Shown piece by piece: positions 21,856 to 32,456 of a stretch of DNA of 64,000 nucleotides. The notes beneath the pieces were generated by a model that saw only the letters and a list, made by a program, of their open reading frames with translations, searched no databases and was not told where the DNA came from. The DNA comes from Variovorax dokdonensis (GTDB taxonomy: Bacteria; Pseudomonadota; Gammaproteobacteria; Burkholderiales; Burkholderiaceae_C), in contig NZ_JASZYV010000001.1 of assembly GCF_030316895.1 (NCBI RefSeq), positions 1,364,001 to 1,428,000 on the forward strand, given 5' to 3'. How positions within the stretch are numbered: the stretch's first letter is position 1; each line of letters begins with the position of its first letter. A program made the translations under genes and the position numbers.

Positions 21856-22767
21856 ATGAACAGAATCGGATTCATCGCCACCTCCTTCCTGATCGCGCTC
21901 ATGGTTTTGAGCTCGACACTCTTCGTCGTCGACCAGCGCCAGTTCGGCGTGGTCTACGCGTTGGGGCAGATCAAGGACGTCATCACCGAGCCGGGGCTCA
22001 ATTTCAAGCTTCCGCCTCCTTTCCAGAACGTGTCGTACATCGACAAGCGTCTGCTGACGCTGGCCAGCCTCGATACCGAGCCCATGCTCACGGCCGAGAA
22101 ACAGCGCGTCGTGATCGACTGGTATGTGCGCTGGCGCATCACCGACCCGTCGGCCTACATCCGCAACGTCGGTCTGGACGAGAACGCTGGCGCGAGCCAG
22201 CTCAACCGGGTGGTCCGCAACGCGTTCCAGGAAAACGTCAACAAGCGCACCGTGCGTGACCTCATTTCGGTTCGGCGCGAAGAGCTGATGGCCGACGTGA
22301 AGCGTGAGGTGCTCGAAGTGGTCAAGGGCGCCAAGCCTTGGGGCATCGACGTGGTCGACGTTCGCATCACGCGGGTGGACTATGTCGAGGCCATCACCGA
22401 ATCGGTCTACCGCCGCATGGAAGCCGAGCGCAAGCGCGTGGCGAACGAGTTGCGTTCCACCGGCTTCGCCGAAGGTGAAAAGATCCGCGCCGACGCCGAC
22501 CGCCAGCGCGAGGTGATCGTCTCCAACGCGTATCGCGACGCCCAGAACATCAAGGGGCAGGGTGACGCCCAGGCCAACTCGATCTTCGCCGAGGCCTTCG
22601 GGCGCGATGCGCAATTCGCGCAGTTCTATCGAAGCCTCGAGGCCTATCGCCAGTCCTTCGGCAAGAAGGGCGACGTGATGGTGCTCGACCCGAAGAGCTC
22701 GGACTTCTTCGGCGCGATGCAGGGCCCAAGCTCGGTGACGGGTGCCGCCGCGGCACCACGGCGCTGA
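21856..22767 (+). CDS. hflC: FtsH protease modulator HflC
   Basis: A 303-residue SPFH/band-7 protein and the partner of HflK. It has an N-terminal membrane anchor at about residues 5-25, the SPFH start VDQRQFGVVYALGQI and the later MEAERKRVANELRSTG helix that is highly conserved in HflC. It begins 26 bases after hflK, so the two are probably made together. The C-terminal tail is rich in alanine. Confidence 0.95.
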   Translation: MNRIGFIATSFLIALMVLSSTLFVVDQRQFGVVYALGQIKDVITEPGLNFKLPPPFQNVSYIDKRLLTLASLDTEPMLTAEKQRVVIDWYVRWRITDPSAYIRNVGLDENAGASQLNRVVRNAFQENVNKRTVRDLISVRREELMADVKREVLEVVKGAKPWGIDVVDVRITRVDYVEAITESVYRRMEAERKRVANELRSTGFAEGEKIRADADRQREVIVSNAYRDAQNIKGQGDAQANSIFAEAFGRDAQFAQFYRSLEAYRQSFGKKGDVMVLDPKSSDFFGAMQGPSSVTGAAAAPRR

Positions 22768-22812
22768 TCGGCCTCGCGTCCTGGCGAACCAACATCCGGT
22801 TGCTGCCGCGTC

Positions 22813-23001
22813 GTGGGCGACACGCTCTGGAGCGCATTGGCGCTGGTTCTGGTCATCGAAGGGCTCTGGCCCTTCCTGTCACCGGGTGGCTGGCGCCGTG
22901 GTTTTACGCAGCTGATGCAATTGCGTGACGGGCAATTGCGCTTCTTCGGCCTGTGCAGCATCGCCCTGGGTCTGGTGCTGCTCTGGCTTCTCGCCAACTG
23001 A
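22813..23001 (+). CDS. DUF2065 small inner-membrane protein
   Basis: A 62-residue protein with two hydrophobic helices (ALALVLVIEGLWPFL and FGLCSIALGLVLLWLL) separated by a basic loop. This matches the DUF2065/YjeT family. YjeT also lies beside hflC in E. coli, which supports the call. Function is unknown. The start is GTG at 22813. Confidence 0.8.
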   Translation: MGDTLWSALALVLVIEGLWPFLSPGGWRRGFTQLMQLRDGQLRFFGLCSIALGLVLLWLLAN

Positions 23002-23079
23002 CGGCAGATCGGGGCCCTCGATCGGCCCTGTAGAATCCCTGTTTTAACCGCAGGGACACACACGTTCCTTCGTCTTCAC

Positions 23080-25591
<2,512 letters not shown>

Positions 25592-25649
25592 ACGCCCGGT
25601 CCGATTCACGAACCCAGTCCCGACGACCCACCACGAAAGCCCATCCGCC

Positions 25650-26174
25650 ATGTTGACCGAAGACGGCAAGCACCTTTACGTCAGCTACGACGAGTACCAC
25701 AACCTGATCGAGAAGCTGGCGATCAAGATCCACCAGTCGGACTGGCAGTTCGACACCATCTTGTGCCTGGCGCGCGGCGGCATGCGGCCCGGCGATGTGC
25801 TCTCGCGCATCTTCGACAAGCCGCTGGCGATCATGTCCACCAGCTCCTACCGTGCCGATGCCGGTACCAAGCAGGGGCACCTGGACATCGCCCGCTACAT
25901 CACGACGCCCAAGGGCGAGATCGCCGGCAAGGTGCTGCTCGTGGATGACCTGGCCGATTCCGGCCACACGCTTCACGCGGTGATGGACATGCTGCGCAAC
26001 AACTACTCGCCCATCACGGAACTGCGCAGTGCCGTGATCTGGACCAAGGCGCTGTCGACCTTCACGCCCGATTACTCGGTGGACTACCTGGCCACCAACC
26101 CGTGGATCCATCAGCCCTTCGAGGCCTACGACACCACGCGCCCCGAGAAGCTCATCGAGAAGTGGTCGGTCTGA
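25650..26174 (+). CDS. Purine-type phosphoribosyltransferase
   Basis: A 174-residue type I phosphoribosyltransferase. The PRPP-binding motif VLLVDDLADSGHTL is at about residues 95-108, and an LARGGMRPGDVLSR motif precedes it. It resembles xanthine-guanine (Gpt-like) or hypoxanthine phosphoribosyltransferases and likely salvages a purine base. Its position after purA supports a purine role, but the base cannot be assigned by eye. Confidence 0.85.
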   Translation: MLTEDGKHLYVSYDEYHNLIEKLAIKIHQSDWQFDTILCLARGGMRPGDVLSRIFDKPLAIMSTSSYRADAGTKQGHLDIARYITTPKGEIAGKVLLVDDLADSGHTLHAVMDMLRNNYSPITELRSAVIWTKALSTFTPDYSVDYLATNPWIHQPFEAYDTTRPEKLIEKWSV

Positions 26175-26191
26175 GGGCCGTCTCGGGCCCT
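26174..26191. terminator. Hairpin between convergent genes
   Basis: AGGGCC (26174-26179) and GGCCCT (26186-26191) form a 6-base stem with a 6-base loop between the convergent phosphoribosyltransferase and VOC genes. There is no T-tract on either side, so intrinsic termination is uncertain. Confidence 0.3.
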
Positions 26192-26196
26192 GTCCC

Positions 26197-26634
26197 TCAG
26201 GCGTCGGGATTGCGCTCGTAGCGCTCCTGCATCTCCTCGGGGCTGACTTCTTCGATGGTGTGGCCGACGTTCCATCGGTGGCCGAATGGATCGAAGAAGC
26301 TGCCTGAACGCTCGCCGTAGAAGTGATCGGCCAGCGGCATGTGCAGCGTGGCGCCGGCCTGCAAGGCACGCTCCACGACCGCATCGGCGTTGTCCACATG
26401 AAGGTGGAGGGTGACGCCAGTGGCCCCGATCGACTTGGGGCTGCGAATCCCGTACTCGGGGAATTCCTCGCACAACATCAGCGTCGCACCATCGAAGTCG
26501 AGCTCCACATGCCCGACCCGTCCGCCGGGCTCTGTGAGCCGAAACTTCTCTTTCATGTCGAACACGCGGACGTAGAAGTCGATGGCCGCCTGGGCATCAT
26601 GGACGCACAGGTAGGGGAACATTTCTCTGGGCAT
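26197..26634 (-). CDS. VOC-superfamily protein (glyoxalase/bleomycin resistance, PhnB-like)
   Basis: A 145-residue protein with two beta-alpha-beta-beta-beta modules. The visible features are MFPYLCVHDAQAAIDFYVRVFD, then a central GHVELDFDGATLMLCEE, and a C-terminal GSFFDPFGHRWNVGH. It looks like the PhnB or YldB subgroup; a metal-dependent role or a non-enzymatic binding role are both possible. The ATG at 26634 has AAGGA about 9 bases upstream. The substrate is unknown. Confidence 0.8.
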   Translation of the reverse strand: MPREMFPYLCVHDAQAAIDFYVRVFDMKEKFRLTEPGGRVGHVELDFDGATLMLCEEFPEYGIRSPKSIGATGVTLHLHVDNADAVVERALQAGATLHMPLADHFYGERSGSFFDPFGHRWNVGHTIEEVSPEEMQERYERNPDA

Positions 26635-26731
26635 GGGCGATCCTTGCAGTCTTGCTTTCGAGCGGTTCATTCTGAGCGCCCGCGCCCTCGACGTCTTGTA
26701 GGAAATTGACCGCCGGCCCGGTTTGCGCAAA

Positions 26732-27589
26732 TCAGCGCGGGACGTGACGCGGTGCGCTCGGCGCGGCAATCCGCCAAGCCTGCGGTGAGAGGCCGGTCAA
26801 CGCCCCGAACTCGCGCGAGAGGTGTGCCTGATCCGAGTAGCCGGCGGCCAGCGCGATCTGGCTCCAGGTCTGCCGTGGATCGACCGCCAGTGCCAGCACA
26901 CGATCGAGGCGTTGCACTCGCGCATAGGTTTTTGGGGCAAGTCCGGTGGCCCGCCTGAACAGGTCGATGAAGTGCCTGTGGCTGCAGCCGGCGCGTTCAG
27001 CCAGCGCGCGGACAGGCAGAGTGCCATGGCGCAAGGGCAGCATCGCCTGCGCGACCGCCGGGTCCAGGCTGTGCGTCGATTCGCCGAGGCGATCGAGCAG
27101 CAACTGCTCAAACACGTCGAGCTGGTCAGAGAGTGACGCAGCGGCCAGCAGACGCTCATGCGCGAACGCGGCCTGCGCACGCCACAGATCGTCGAGCAGC
27201 GTGTGCCGCCCCGCCAGTTCATGTTCCGGCGCGCCCAGCAACAGCAGGGCGGCGCCGGGGCGCAGCAGGGCGCCCACCGACGCCGACGGCGTGCTCACGT
27301 CGCGCAGGTAGTGGCTTGCACGTGCACCGCCGACCAGCGCCTGGCCGATCGCGTGGCCGAGCCGGTCTTCCATGCCGTCGAAGATGCGCAGCGGCGGCCC
27401 GGACAAGCGAAACACGAGGTGCGTGGCACCGGTGGGCAGGACATGCTCGCGCATCGATCTCGGTGTGGCCACCCCGGCGTCGGGGGCGCTCGCCCACATC
27501 GTCTGCACGAAAAGGCGCAGCCGGGGCGAGACGGGCGAACGCGTCAATTGCGGCATGGTTTGTGAGAAGAGGGGCGCGTGTGGCCGCAC
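26732..27589 (-). CDS. AraC-family transcriptional regulator
   Basis: A 285-residue protein. The C-terminal 90 residues carry two helix-turn-helix motifs of the AraC type (VRALAERAGCSHRHFIDLFRR and IALAAGYSDQAHLSREF). The N-terminal part is a DUF6597-like sensing domain (HVLPTGATHLVFRLSG). The start is either GTG at 27589 or ATG at 27556; neither has a good ribosome-binding site. It is divergent from the cystathionine beta-lyase gene with about 14 bases between starts, so it may regulate that gene. Confidence 0.85.
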   Translation of the reverse strand: MRPHAPLFSQTMPQLTRSPVSPRLRLFVQTMWASAPDAGVATPRSMREHVLPTGATHLVFRLSGPPLRIFDGMEDRLGHAIGQALVGGARASHYLRDVSTPSASVGALLRPGAALLLLGAPEHELAGRHTLLDDLWRAQAAFAHERLLAAASLSDQLDVFEQLLLDRLGESTHSLDPAVAQAMLPLRHGTLPVRALAERAGCSHRHFIDLFRRATGLAPKTYARVQRLDRVLALAVDPRQTWSQIALAAGYSDQAHLSREFGALTGLSPQAWRIAAPSAPRHVPR

Positions 27590-27603
27590 GATAGCATCGC
27601 ACC

Positions 27604-28797
27604 ATGAGCAAGCCCATCACCGACCTGATTCACCATCCCTACACACCGCCTTCCAGCTTCGAGGCTCCACAGGGCGGCGTCTACAAGGCGTCGACCGTCT
27701 TCTTCAAGGACGTGGCAGCCATGCGGGCGCGCGACTGGAAGACAAAGGCCGGCTACACCTACGGCCTGCACGGCACGCCCACCACCTTCGTGCTGGAAGA
27801 GCGGCTGGCCGCGCTGGAAGGCGGCAGCGACTGCCTGCTGGCACCGAGCGGACTCGCCGCGATCTCGCTGGTGTCGCTGGCGCTGCTCAAGACCGGCGAC
27901 GAGGTGCTGTTGCCGGACAACGTCTACGGCCCCAACAAGGCCCTGGCGGCCGGAGAACTGGCCAACTACGGCATCACGCATCGGCTCTACAACGCCCTGG
28001 ACCCGTCGGACCTCGCAGCCAAGTTGTCGCCCCGCACCCGGCTCGTGTGGATCGAGGCGGCCGGCTCTGTGACGATGGAGTTTCCCGACGTGTCGGCCCT
28101 CGCAAGCCTGTGCCGCGAACGCGGCGTGACGTGCGCGCTCGACAACACATGGGGGGCAGGACTGGCCTTCCGCCCCTTCGACCTGGAGGGCGAGGGCTGG
28201 GGCGTGGACGTTTCGGTGCACGCGCTCACCAAGTACCCGAGCGGCGGGGGAGACGTGCTGATGGGCAGCGTCGTCACGCAGGACCCGGCCCTGCACCTGA
28301 AGATCAAGCTCACGCACATGCGCCTGGGCCTGGGCGTGGGCGTGGACGACGTGCAGGCCGTGCTGCGCTCGCTGCCCAGCATGGCGCTGCGCTACGCCGC
28401 GCACGACCAGAGCGCGCGCGATCTGGCGCGCTGGCTGTCGCAGCGCGAAGAAATCGCCCAGGTGCTGCATCCGGTGCTGCCCGACTCGCCCGGTCACGAA
28501 AACTGGCGTGCGCTGTGCGGCGCCACCGACCTGGCCGCCGGCCTGTTCTCGGTCGTGTTCGACGAGCGCTACGGCACCGAGCAGGTCGATGCCTTCTGCG
28601 ATGCGCTGAAACTCTTTCGCCTGGGCTATTCCTGGGGCGGCCCGATCAGCCTGGTCGTGCCCTACGACATCGGCCTGATGCGCGACGCGAGCGTCGCCGC
28701 GTGGCCGTACCAGGGAACGCTGGTGCGTTTCTCCGTCGGCCTGGAGGCGGTGGAAGACCTCCGCGCAGACCTCTTGCAGGCGCTCGACGCACTCTGA
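27604..28797 (+). CDS. metC: Cystathionine beta-lyase (Cys/Met metabolism PLP enzyme)
   Basis: A 397-residue fold-type I PLP enzyme. The Schiff-base lysine is predicted at Lys210 in VDVSVHALTKYPSGGGDV, Asp180 lies in the ALDNTW motif, and the YGLHGTPTT region binds PLP and the neighbouring subunit. The family includes cystathionine beta-lyase, gamma-synthase and methionine gamma-lyase; the sequence looks closest to MetC. It would cleave cystathionine to homocysteine, pyruvate and ammonia. The downstream 140 bases hold a GC-rich inverted repeat (28802-28816) and the candidate promoter of the next operon. Confidence 0.85.
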   Translation: MSKPITDLIHHPYTPPSSFEAPQGGVYKASTVFFKDVAAMRARDWKTKAGYTYGLHGTPTTFVLEERLAALEGGSDCLLAPSGLAAISLVSLALLKTGDEVLLPDNVYGPNKALAAGELANYGITHRLYNALDPSDLAAKLSPRTRLVWIEAAGSVTMEFPDVSALASLCRERGVTCALDNTWGAGLAFRPFDLEGEGWGVDVSVHALTKYPSGGGDVLMGSVVTQDPALHLKIKLTHMRLGLGVGVDDVQAVLRSLPSMALRYAAHDQSARDLARWLSQREEIAQVLHPVLPDSPGHENWRALCGATDLAAGLFSVVFDERYGTEQVDAFCDALKLFRLGYSWGGPISLVVPYDIGLMRDASVAAWPYQGTLVRFSVGLEAVEDLRADLLQALDAL

Positions 28798-28879
28798 CCC
28801 AGCCGGCCTGGCCGGCGATTGGGCCGCGGTCCCTGGCCGCACGCGTTCGGAATCGTGGGACGCCCCGGAACTCAACTGA

Positions 28880-28908
28880 TTGACACATGAATATTTGAAA
28901 AGTAATGT
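28880..28908 (+). promoter_or_regulatory. Candidate promoter and inverted repeat upstream of the opine dehydrogenase operon
   Basis: TTGACA (28880-28885) is a perfect -35 hexamer. A 17-base spacer places TAATGT at the -10 position (28903-28908), a weak match; AGTAAT with a 15-base spacer is the alternative. The same stretch contains ACACAT and ATGTGT as inverted arms (28883-28888 and 28905-28910), typical of a dimeric repressor site over the promoter. The region is much more AT-rich than its surroundings. Confidence 0.5.
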
Positions 28909-28938
28909 GTTGTCACTGCAACCAACGGGTGTTCCTTC

Positions 28939-30015
28939 ATGAAAATCGCCATCCTGGGCGGAGGCCACGGCTGCTACGCCGCCGCCGCCGATCTCTCTGA
29001 AGCTGGTCACGAGGTCCGCCTCTGGCGCCGGGACGCAGCTGCGCTTGCCGCCGTGCAGGAGGCGGGTTCGACCATCCGCCTGAAGGACGCCGAAGGCGAG
29101 CGCGACGTGCGCATTGCCCTGGCCACCCCCGACATCGGCGCGGCCTTGGCGGGCGCGGAACTGATCGTCATCCCTTCGCCGGCCATCGCCCAGGCCGATA
29201 TCGCGCGTGCCATGGCGCCGCACCTGGTGGACGGGCAAGTGGTCTTCCTTCCGCCGGGCACCTTCGGCAGCTTCGTGATGGCGCAGATTGCACGCGCAGC
29301 GGGCAGCAAGGCCGACGTGGCCTGGGCCGAAACCGGCACCTTGCCCTACCTGGCGCGCAAGCATGGCGATCGCGAGGTGAACGTCACCATCCGCGCGATC
29401 CGCCTGCCGACCGGCGTCTATCCGGCTCGCAAGGAAAAAGAGGCCATCGATCGAATCCGCGCGGCGTATCCGGCCGTGCACGGCTGCGGAGACGCGCTGT
29501 CGGGCGCCTTGATGAATGCCGGGCCGGTGATTCACCCGCCGCTCATGGTCATGAACGCTGCGCCGCTGCAGCATTTCGAACGCTGGGACATCCACAACGA
29601 AGGCACCCAGCCGGCCGTGCGCGCCGTCACCGACCGGCTCGATGCCGAGCGCATCGCCGTGCGCGAGGCGCTGGGCCACGGCGGGCCGCACTATCCGCTG
29701 GCCGACCACTACAACAATGACCAGTGGATGTATGGCGACGCGCACAAGAAGCTGGTCAAGTCGGGCGACTGGCGCGAGAACATCGACCTGCACGGCCATC
29801 GCTACATCACCGAGGACACCGAACTCGGCCTGGCCTTCCTGGCATCGGCCGCGCGCTACGCCGGCGTGGACGCGCCCATCGCACACGGGCTGCTGGCGAT
29901 CGTCGGCGGCTTCCTCGGGCGCGACCTGCGCCGCGGGCCGCGCACGCTGGAGGCGCTGGGCCTGGCCGAACTGCCGCCGAACGCACTGAAAGAGCGCCTG
30001 CATGACGGCGCCTGA
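28939..30015 (+). CDS. NAD/NADP octopine/opine dehydrogenase family protein
   Basis: A 358-residue oxidoreductase. The N-terminal Rossmann domain starts MKIAILGGGHGCYAAAADL with the dinucleotide loop GGGHG at residues 7-11. The C-terminal domain has the octopine-dehydrogenase-type features NAGPVIHPPL and a HNEG segment. Family members reductively join an amino acid to a 2-oxo acid or do the reverse oxidation. The substrate is not evident. It is the first gene of a three-gene operon with an NAD-dependent 3-hydroxyacyl-CoA dehydrogenase and a hydrolase. The next gene overlaps it by 14 bases. Confidence 0.8.
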   Translation: MKIAILGGGHGCYAAAADLSEAGHEVRLWRRDAAALAAVQEAGSTIRLKDAEGERDVRIALATPDIGAALAGAELIVIPSPAIAQADIARAMAPHLVDGQVVFLPPGTFGSFVMAQIARAAGSKADVAWAETGTLPYLARKHGDREVNVTIRAIRLPTGVYPARKEKEAIDRIRAAYPAVHGCGDALSGALMNAGPVIHPPLMVMNAAPLQHFERWDIHNEGTQPAVRAVTDRLDAERIAVREALGHGGPHYPLADHYNNDQWMYGDAHKKLVKSGDWRENIDLHGHRYITEDTELGLAFLASAARYAGVDAPIAHGLLAIVGGFLGRDLRRGPRTLEALGLAELPPNALKERLHDGA

Positions 30016-31012
30016 TTCCATGCCTTCGCCGCGCGTGGCGGCAGTCGGCGCCGGCAGGATGGGGCGCGGCATTGCCATTGCCTTCGCGTACGCCGGCCAT
30101 CGCGTGTCGCTCGTCGACCTGCGTGAGCGCAGCGACGACGCCTGGCAACGCCTGCAGGCCGAAGCCAGGGGCGAGATCGAGGCCAGCCTCGCCGGGCTCG
30201 CCGCCTTGGGCATGTTCGATGCGGATCTGGTGCCGACGATCTCGGCGCGCGTGGAGCTGGTGCGCGCCGACGCGGCGGCCAAGGCGCTTTCAGCCGTCGA
30301 ACTGCTGTTCGAAGGCGTGCCGGAGACGCTGGAGGCCAAGCGCGAAGCCTTCGAGGTGATCAATGCGCATTGCCCCGAAGACGCCATCCTCACCAGCACC
30401 ACCAGCAGCATCCTGGTGACGCAGATTGCCGAGTTCGTGCATCGGCCGGAGCGTTTCCTCAATATCCACTGGCTCAATCCGGCCTATGTGATTCCGGTGG
30501 TCGAGCTGAGCCACCATCCGCGCACCGATCCGGCCGTCCTGGCGCGTGCCAAGGCGCTGATGGAAGAGATCGGCAAGCTGCCCGTGGTGTGCGGCCCGAC
30601 ACCCGGCTACATCGTGCCGCGCCTGCAGGCGCTGGTGATGAACGAGGCGGCCCGCATGATCGAGGAGGGCGCGGCCACGGCCGAGGAAATCGACAAGGCC
30701 ACGCGCTACGGCCTCGGGCTGCGCTTTGCGGCGCTGGGCGTGGTGGAGTTCATCGACTTCGGCGGCGCCGACATCCTGCACCATGCCAGCCGGGAGATGT
30801 CGGCCAGCGTCGATGCCGCGCGCTACCAGGCGCCGCCGATTCTCGATCGCATGATGGCGCAAGGGCGCCTGGGCCTGAAGAGTGGCAGCGGCTTCTACGA
30901 CTACGCCGGCCGCGATGTGGGCGCCTATCGAGCCGATGTGCTGCTGCGCACGCTGGGCATGCTGCGGCATGCCGGCCTCTGGCGCGCGCCGGTGTCCACC
31001 ACGGTCGGCTGA
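30002..31012 (+). CDS. 3-hydroxyacyl-CoA dehydrogenase family protein
   Basis: A 336-residue NAD-dependent dehydrogenase. The nucleotide loop is GAGRMGRG at residues 17-24. The catalytic stretch is NIHWLNPAYVIPVVELS, where other members usually have HFFNP, and the helical C-terminal domain contains TPGYIVPRLQALVMNEAARM. It is closest to 3-hydroxybutyryl-CoA dehydrogenase-like or lambda-crystallin-like enzymes. The HWLNP variant may indicate a non-fatty-acyl substrate. It overlaps the preceding opine dehydrogenase by 14 bases. Confidence 0.82.
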   Translation: MTAPDSMPSPRVAAVGAGRMGRGIAIAFAYAGHRVSLVDLRERSDDAWQRLQAEARGEIEASLAGLAALGMFDADLVPTISARVELVRADAAAKALSAVELLFEGVPETLEAKREAFEVINAHCPEDAILTSTTSSILVTQIAEFVHRPERFLNIHWLNPAYVIPVVELSHHPRTDPAVLARAKALMEEIGKLPVVCGPTPGYIVPRLQALVMNEAARMIEEGAATAEEIDKATRYGLGLRFAALGVVEFIDFGGADILHHASREMSASVDAARYQAPPILDRMMAQGRLGLKSGSGFYDYAGRDVGAYRADVLLRTLGMLRHAGLWRAPVSTTVG

Positions 31013-31014
31013 AC

Positions 31015-31824
31015 ATGGCACCGACAAGCATCCGGCGCGGCTTTGCCGATCTGTCGGTCGGGCAGGTGCACTACGCCAGCGCCGGTGCGCCGGACGCGCC
31101 GCCGGTGCTGCTGCTGCACCAGAGCCCTCGAAGCTGGGCCGAATACCGCGATGTGCTGCCGCGCCTGGGCGAGCGCTTTCATGCCATTGCGATGGACACC
31201 GTGGGCTTCGGCGATTCGGCGCCGCCGCCATGGCCGCCGAGCATCGAGCGATGGGCCGGCGTTGCGGTCGAACTGCTCGACGCCCTTGGTGTCGAGCGGG
31301 CGCATGTCGTGGGCCATCACACGGGCGGCGTCATCGCGCTGGAGATGGCGGCAGCCTTTCCTTCGCGCGTGGCTTCTCTCGTGCTGTCGTCCACGCCGTA
31401 CACCGACGAAGCCTTCCGGGCCGCGCGCGCCCAGCGTCCACCGATCGACGGCGTCGAGCGCCACGGCGATGGCGCCCACCTGCAGCAGATGTGGCAAAAC
31501 CGGCAAGGGTTCTATCCGCCAGAAAGGCCCGAACTGCTCGAGGCTTTTGTGCTTGACGCCCTGAAGGCCGCCGGCGATGTGGAAGGCGGGCATCGCGCGG
31601 TGGCGAGCTACCGCATGGAAGAGAAAATCGGGCGCGTGAAGCTGCCCGTGCTGCTCATTCGCGCGCCGCAGGATCCGTTCGCGGCGGCCCATGCGCATGA
31701 GCTGGCGGCGCATCTGCCGCAGGCCAGCATCCTGGACATCGAAGGCGCGATGGTGCCGCTGCCCGATCAGTTGCCCGGGCCCTTTGCCGAGGCCGTGGGC
31801 CGCTTCATTGCGGCGCAGCGCTGA
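31015..31824 (+). CDS. Alpha/beta-hydrolase-fold protein with atypical catalytic residues
   Basis: A 269-residue alpha/beta-hydrolase fold. The oxyanion strand is LLLHQSPRSW. The position of the nucleophile reads GHHTGG at residues 100-105, so a histidine sits where Ser, Asp or Cys normally does. The acid Asp lies in RAPQDPF. The usual terminal catalytic His position reads EGAMVPLP, with no His. It may be a lyase-like or non-hydrolytic member. It starts two bases after the hydroxyacyl-CoA dehydrogenase stop. It ends 12 bases from the convergent MarR gene. Confidence 0.8.
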   Translation: MAPTSIRRGFADLSVGQVHYASAGAPDAPPVLLLHQSPRSWAEYRDVLPRLGERFHAIAMDTVGFGDSAPPPWPPSIERWAGVAVELLDALGVERAHVVGHHTGGVIALEMAAAFPSRVASLVLSSTPYTDEAFRAARAQRPPIDGVERHGDGAHLQQMWQNRQGFYPPERPELLEAFVLDALKAAGDVEGGHRAVASYRMEEKIGRVKLPVLLIRAPQDPFAAAHAHELAAHLPQASILDIEGAMVPLPDQLPGPFAEAVGRFIAAQR

Positions 31825-31836
31825 ACCGGACCTGAA

Positions 31837-32382
31837 CTAGACGAGGTCGTCCGGCTCGTTGTCGTCCGCCGCATCAGGCGCGCGTTCGTGCAACTCGATC
31901 ATTCGTCGCAGCGTGTCCTTCAGCGCTTCGGCCGATGGGAGGCCGAAGGGCTCCAGCACCCGGTGCTCGTGCTCGCGGGCGAGTTCCATCAGATGACCCA
32001 CCGTGCGCTCGCCTTCGTCGGTGATGCGCACCAGCGTGATGCGCCGATCACTCTCGTGGGGCAGGCGCTCCACATGCCCCTTGGTGCTCATCCGATCCAG
32101 CAGTCGTGTGACGGTGGGCTGCTTCATCACCGCGATCTGCGCCAGGCGGCCGATGCTGATGGCGGTGCCGCCGGCCAGCGAGGCCATCACGCGCCATTCG
32201 GACACCGAAAAGCCCTGTTCCCGCGCCACCTTATGGAATTCCGAGGAGATCAGGTGGCTGGCTTGGGCCAGCAGGGCGGGCAGGTAGTCCTCGACGAAAC
32301 GCAACTCCTGCGCCGCACCAGCCCGCCTCGTCCTGGGTGCCTTCGAAGCCGGCACGCTGCTTGCATCTCTAGGGTTATTCAT
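31837..32382 (-). CDS. MarR-family regulator of the adjacent catabolic locus
   Basis: A 181-residue winged-helix protein. The recognition region spans residues 60-100 (FSVSEWRVMASLAGGTAISIGRLAQ and following) and the wing is HESDRRITLVRITDEGE. The basic N-terminal extension of about 25 residues is longer than usual. MarR repressors of iad-type auxin loci bind indole-3-acetic acid; this is the likely equivalent, by position, but I could not compare sequences. It is divergent from the 2-oxoacid oxidoreductase gene, and a candidate operator lies between the two starts. The ATG at 32382 is preferred over an upstream ATG at 32448; no clear ribosome-binding site precedes it. Confidence 0.85.
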   Translation of the reverse strand: MNNPRDASSVPASKAPRTRRAGAAQELRFVEDYLPALLAQASHLISSEFHKVAREQGFSVSEWRVMASLAGGTAISIGRLAQIAVMKQPTVTRLLDRMSTKGHVERLPHESDRRITLVRITDEGERTVGHLMELAREHEHRVLEPFGLPSAEALKDTLRRMIELHERAPDAADDNEPDDLV

Positions 32383-32394
32383 GATTGTGGATAG

Positions 32395-32415
32395 ATTCAG
32401 GACTAAAGAATATAC
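32395..32415. promoter_or_regulatory. Candidate MarR operator over the divergent promoters
   Basis: The stretch TTCAGGACTAAAGAATATAC (32396-32415) contains the near-palindrome TTCAGGACTAAA. On the minus strand it reads TATTCTTTAGTC (32412-32401), 19 bases ahead of the MarR ATG. The same 12-mer occurs at 44678-44689 in front of the solute-binding protein operon. A possible promoter for the plus strand has TTGTGG (32385-32390) and GAATAT (32408-32413), 17 bases apart, which would place the operator across it. The role as a MarR operator is an inference from position and sharing. Confidence 0.5.
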
Positions 32416-32456
32416 GGCCTTTGGGGCTTGCGGTCCCAGGGTTTTCAAGGAGCACC

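Noticed and set aside
27590..27603. A SAM riboswitch or other leader in front of the cystathionine beta-lyase gene
   Set aside because: Only about 14 bases separate the divergent starts, so no structured leader fits there.
28802..28816. GCCGGCC T GGCCGGC inverted repeat after metC as a terminator
   Set aside because: The arms are perfect but there is no T-tract and the loop is too tight, so I did not list it as a terminator.
27544..30477. A 977-codon minus-strand open frame opposite metC and the opine dehydrogenase
   Set aside because: It shows no family features and is fully explained by codon-position GC bias in the opposite genes.
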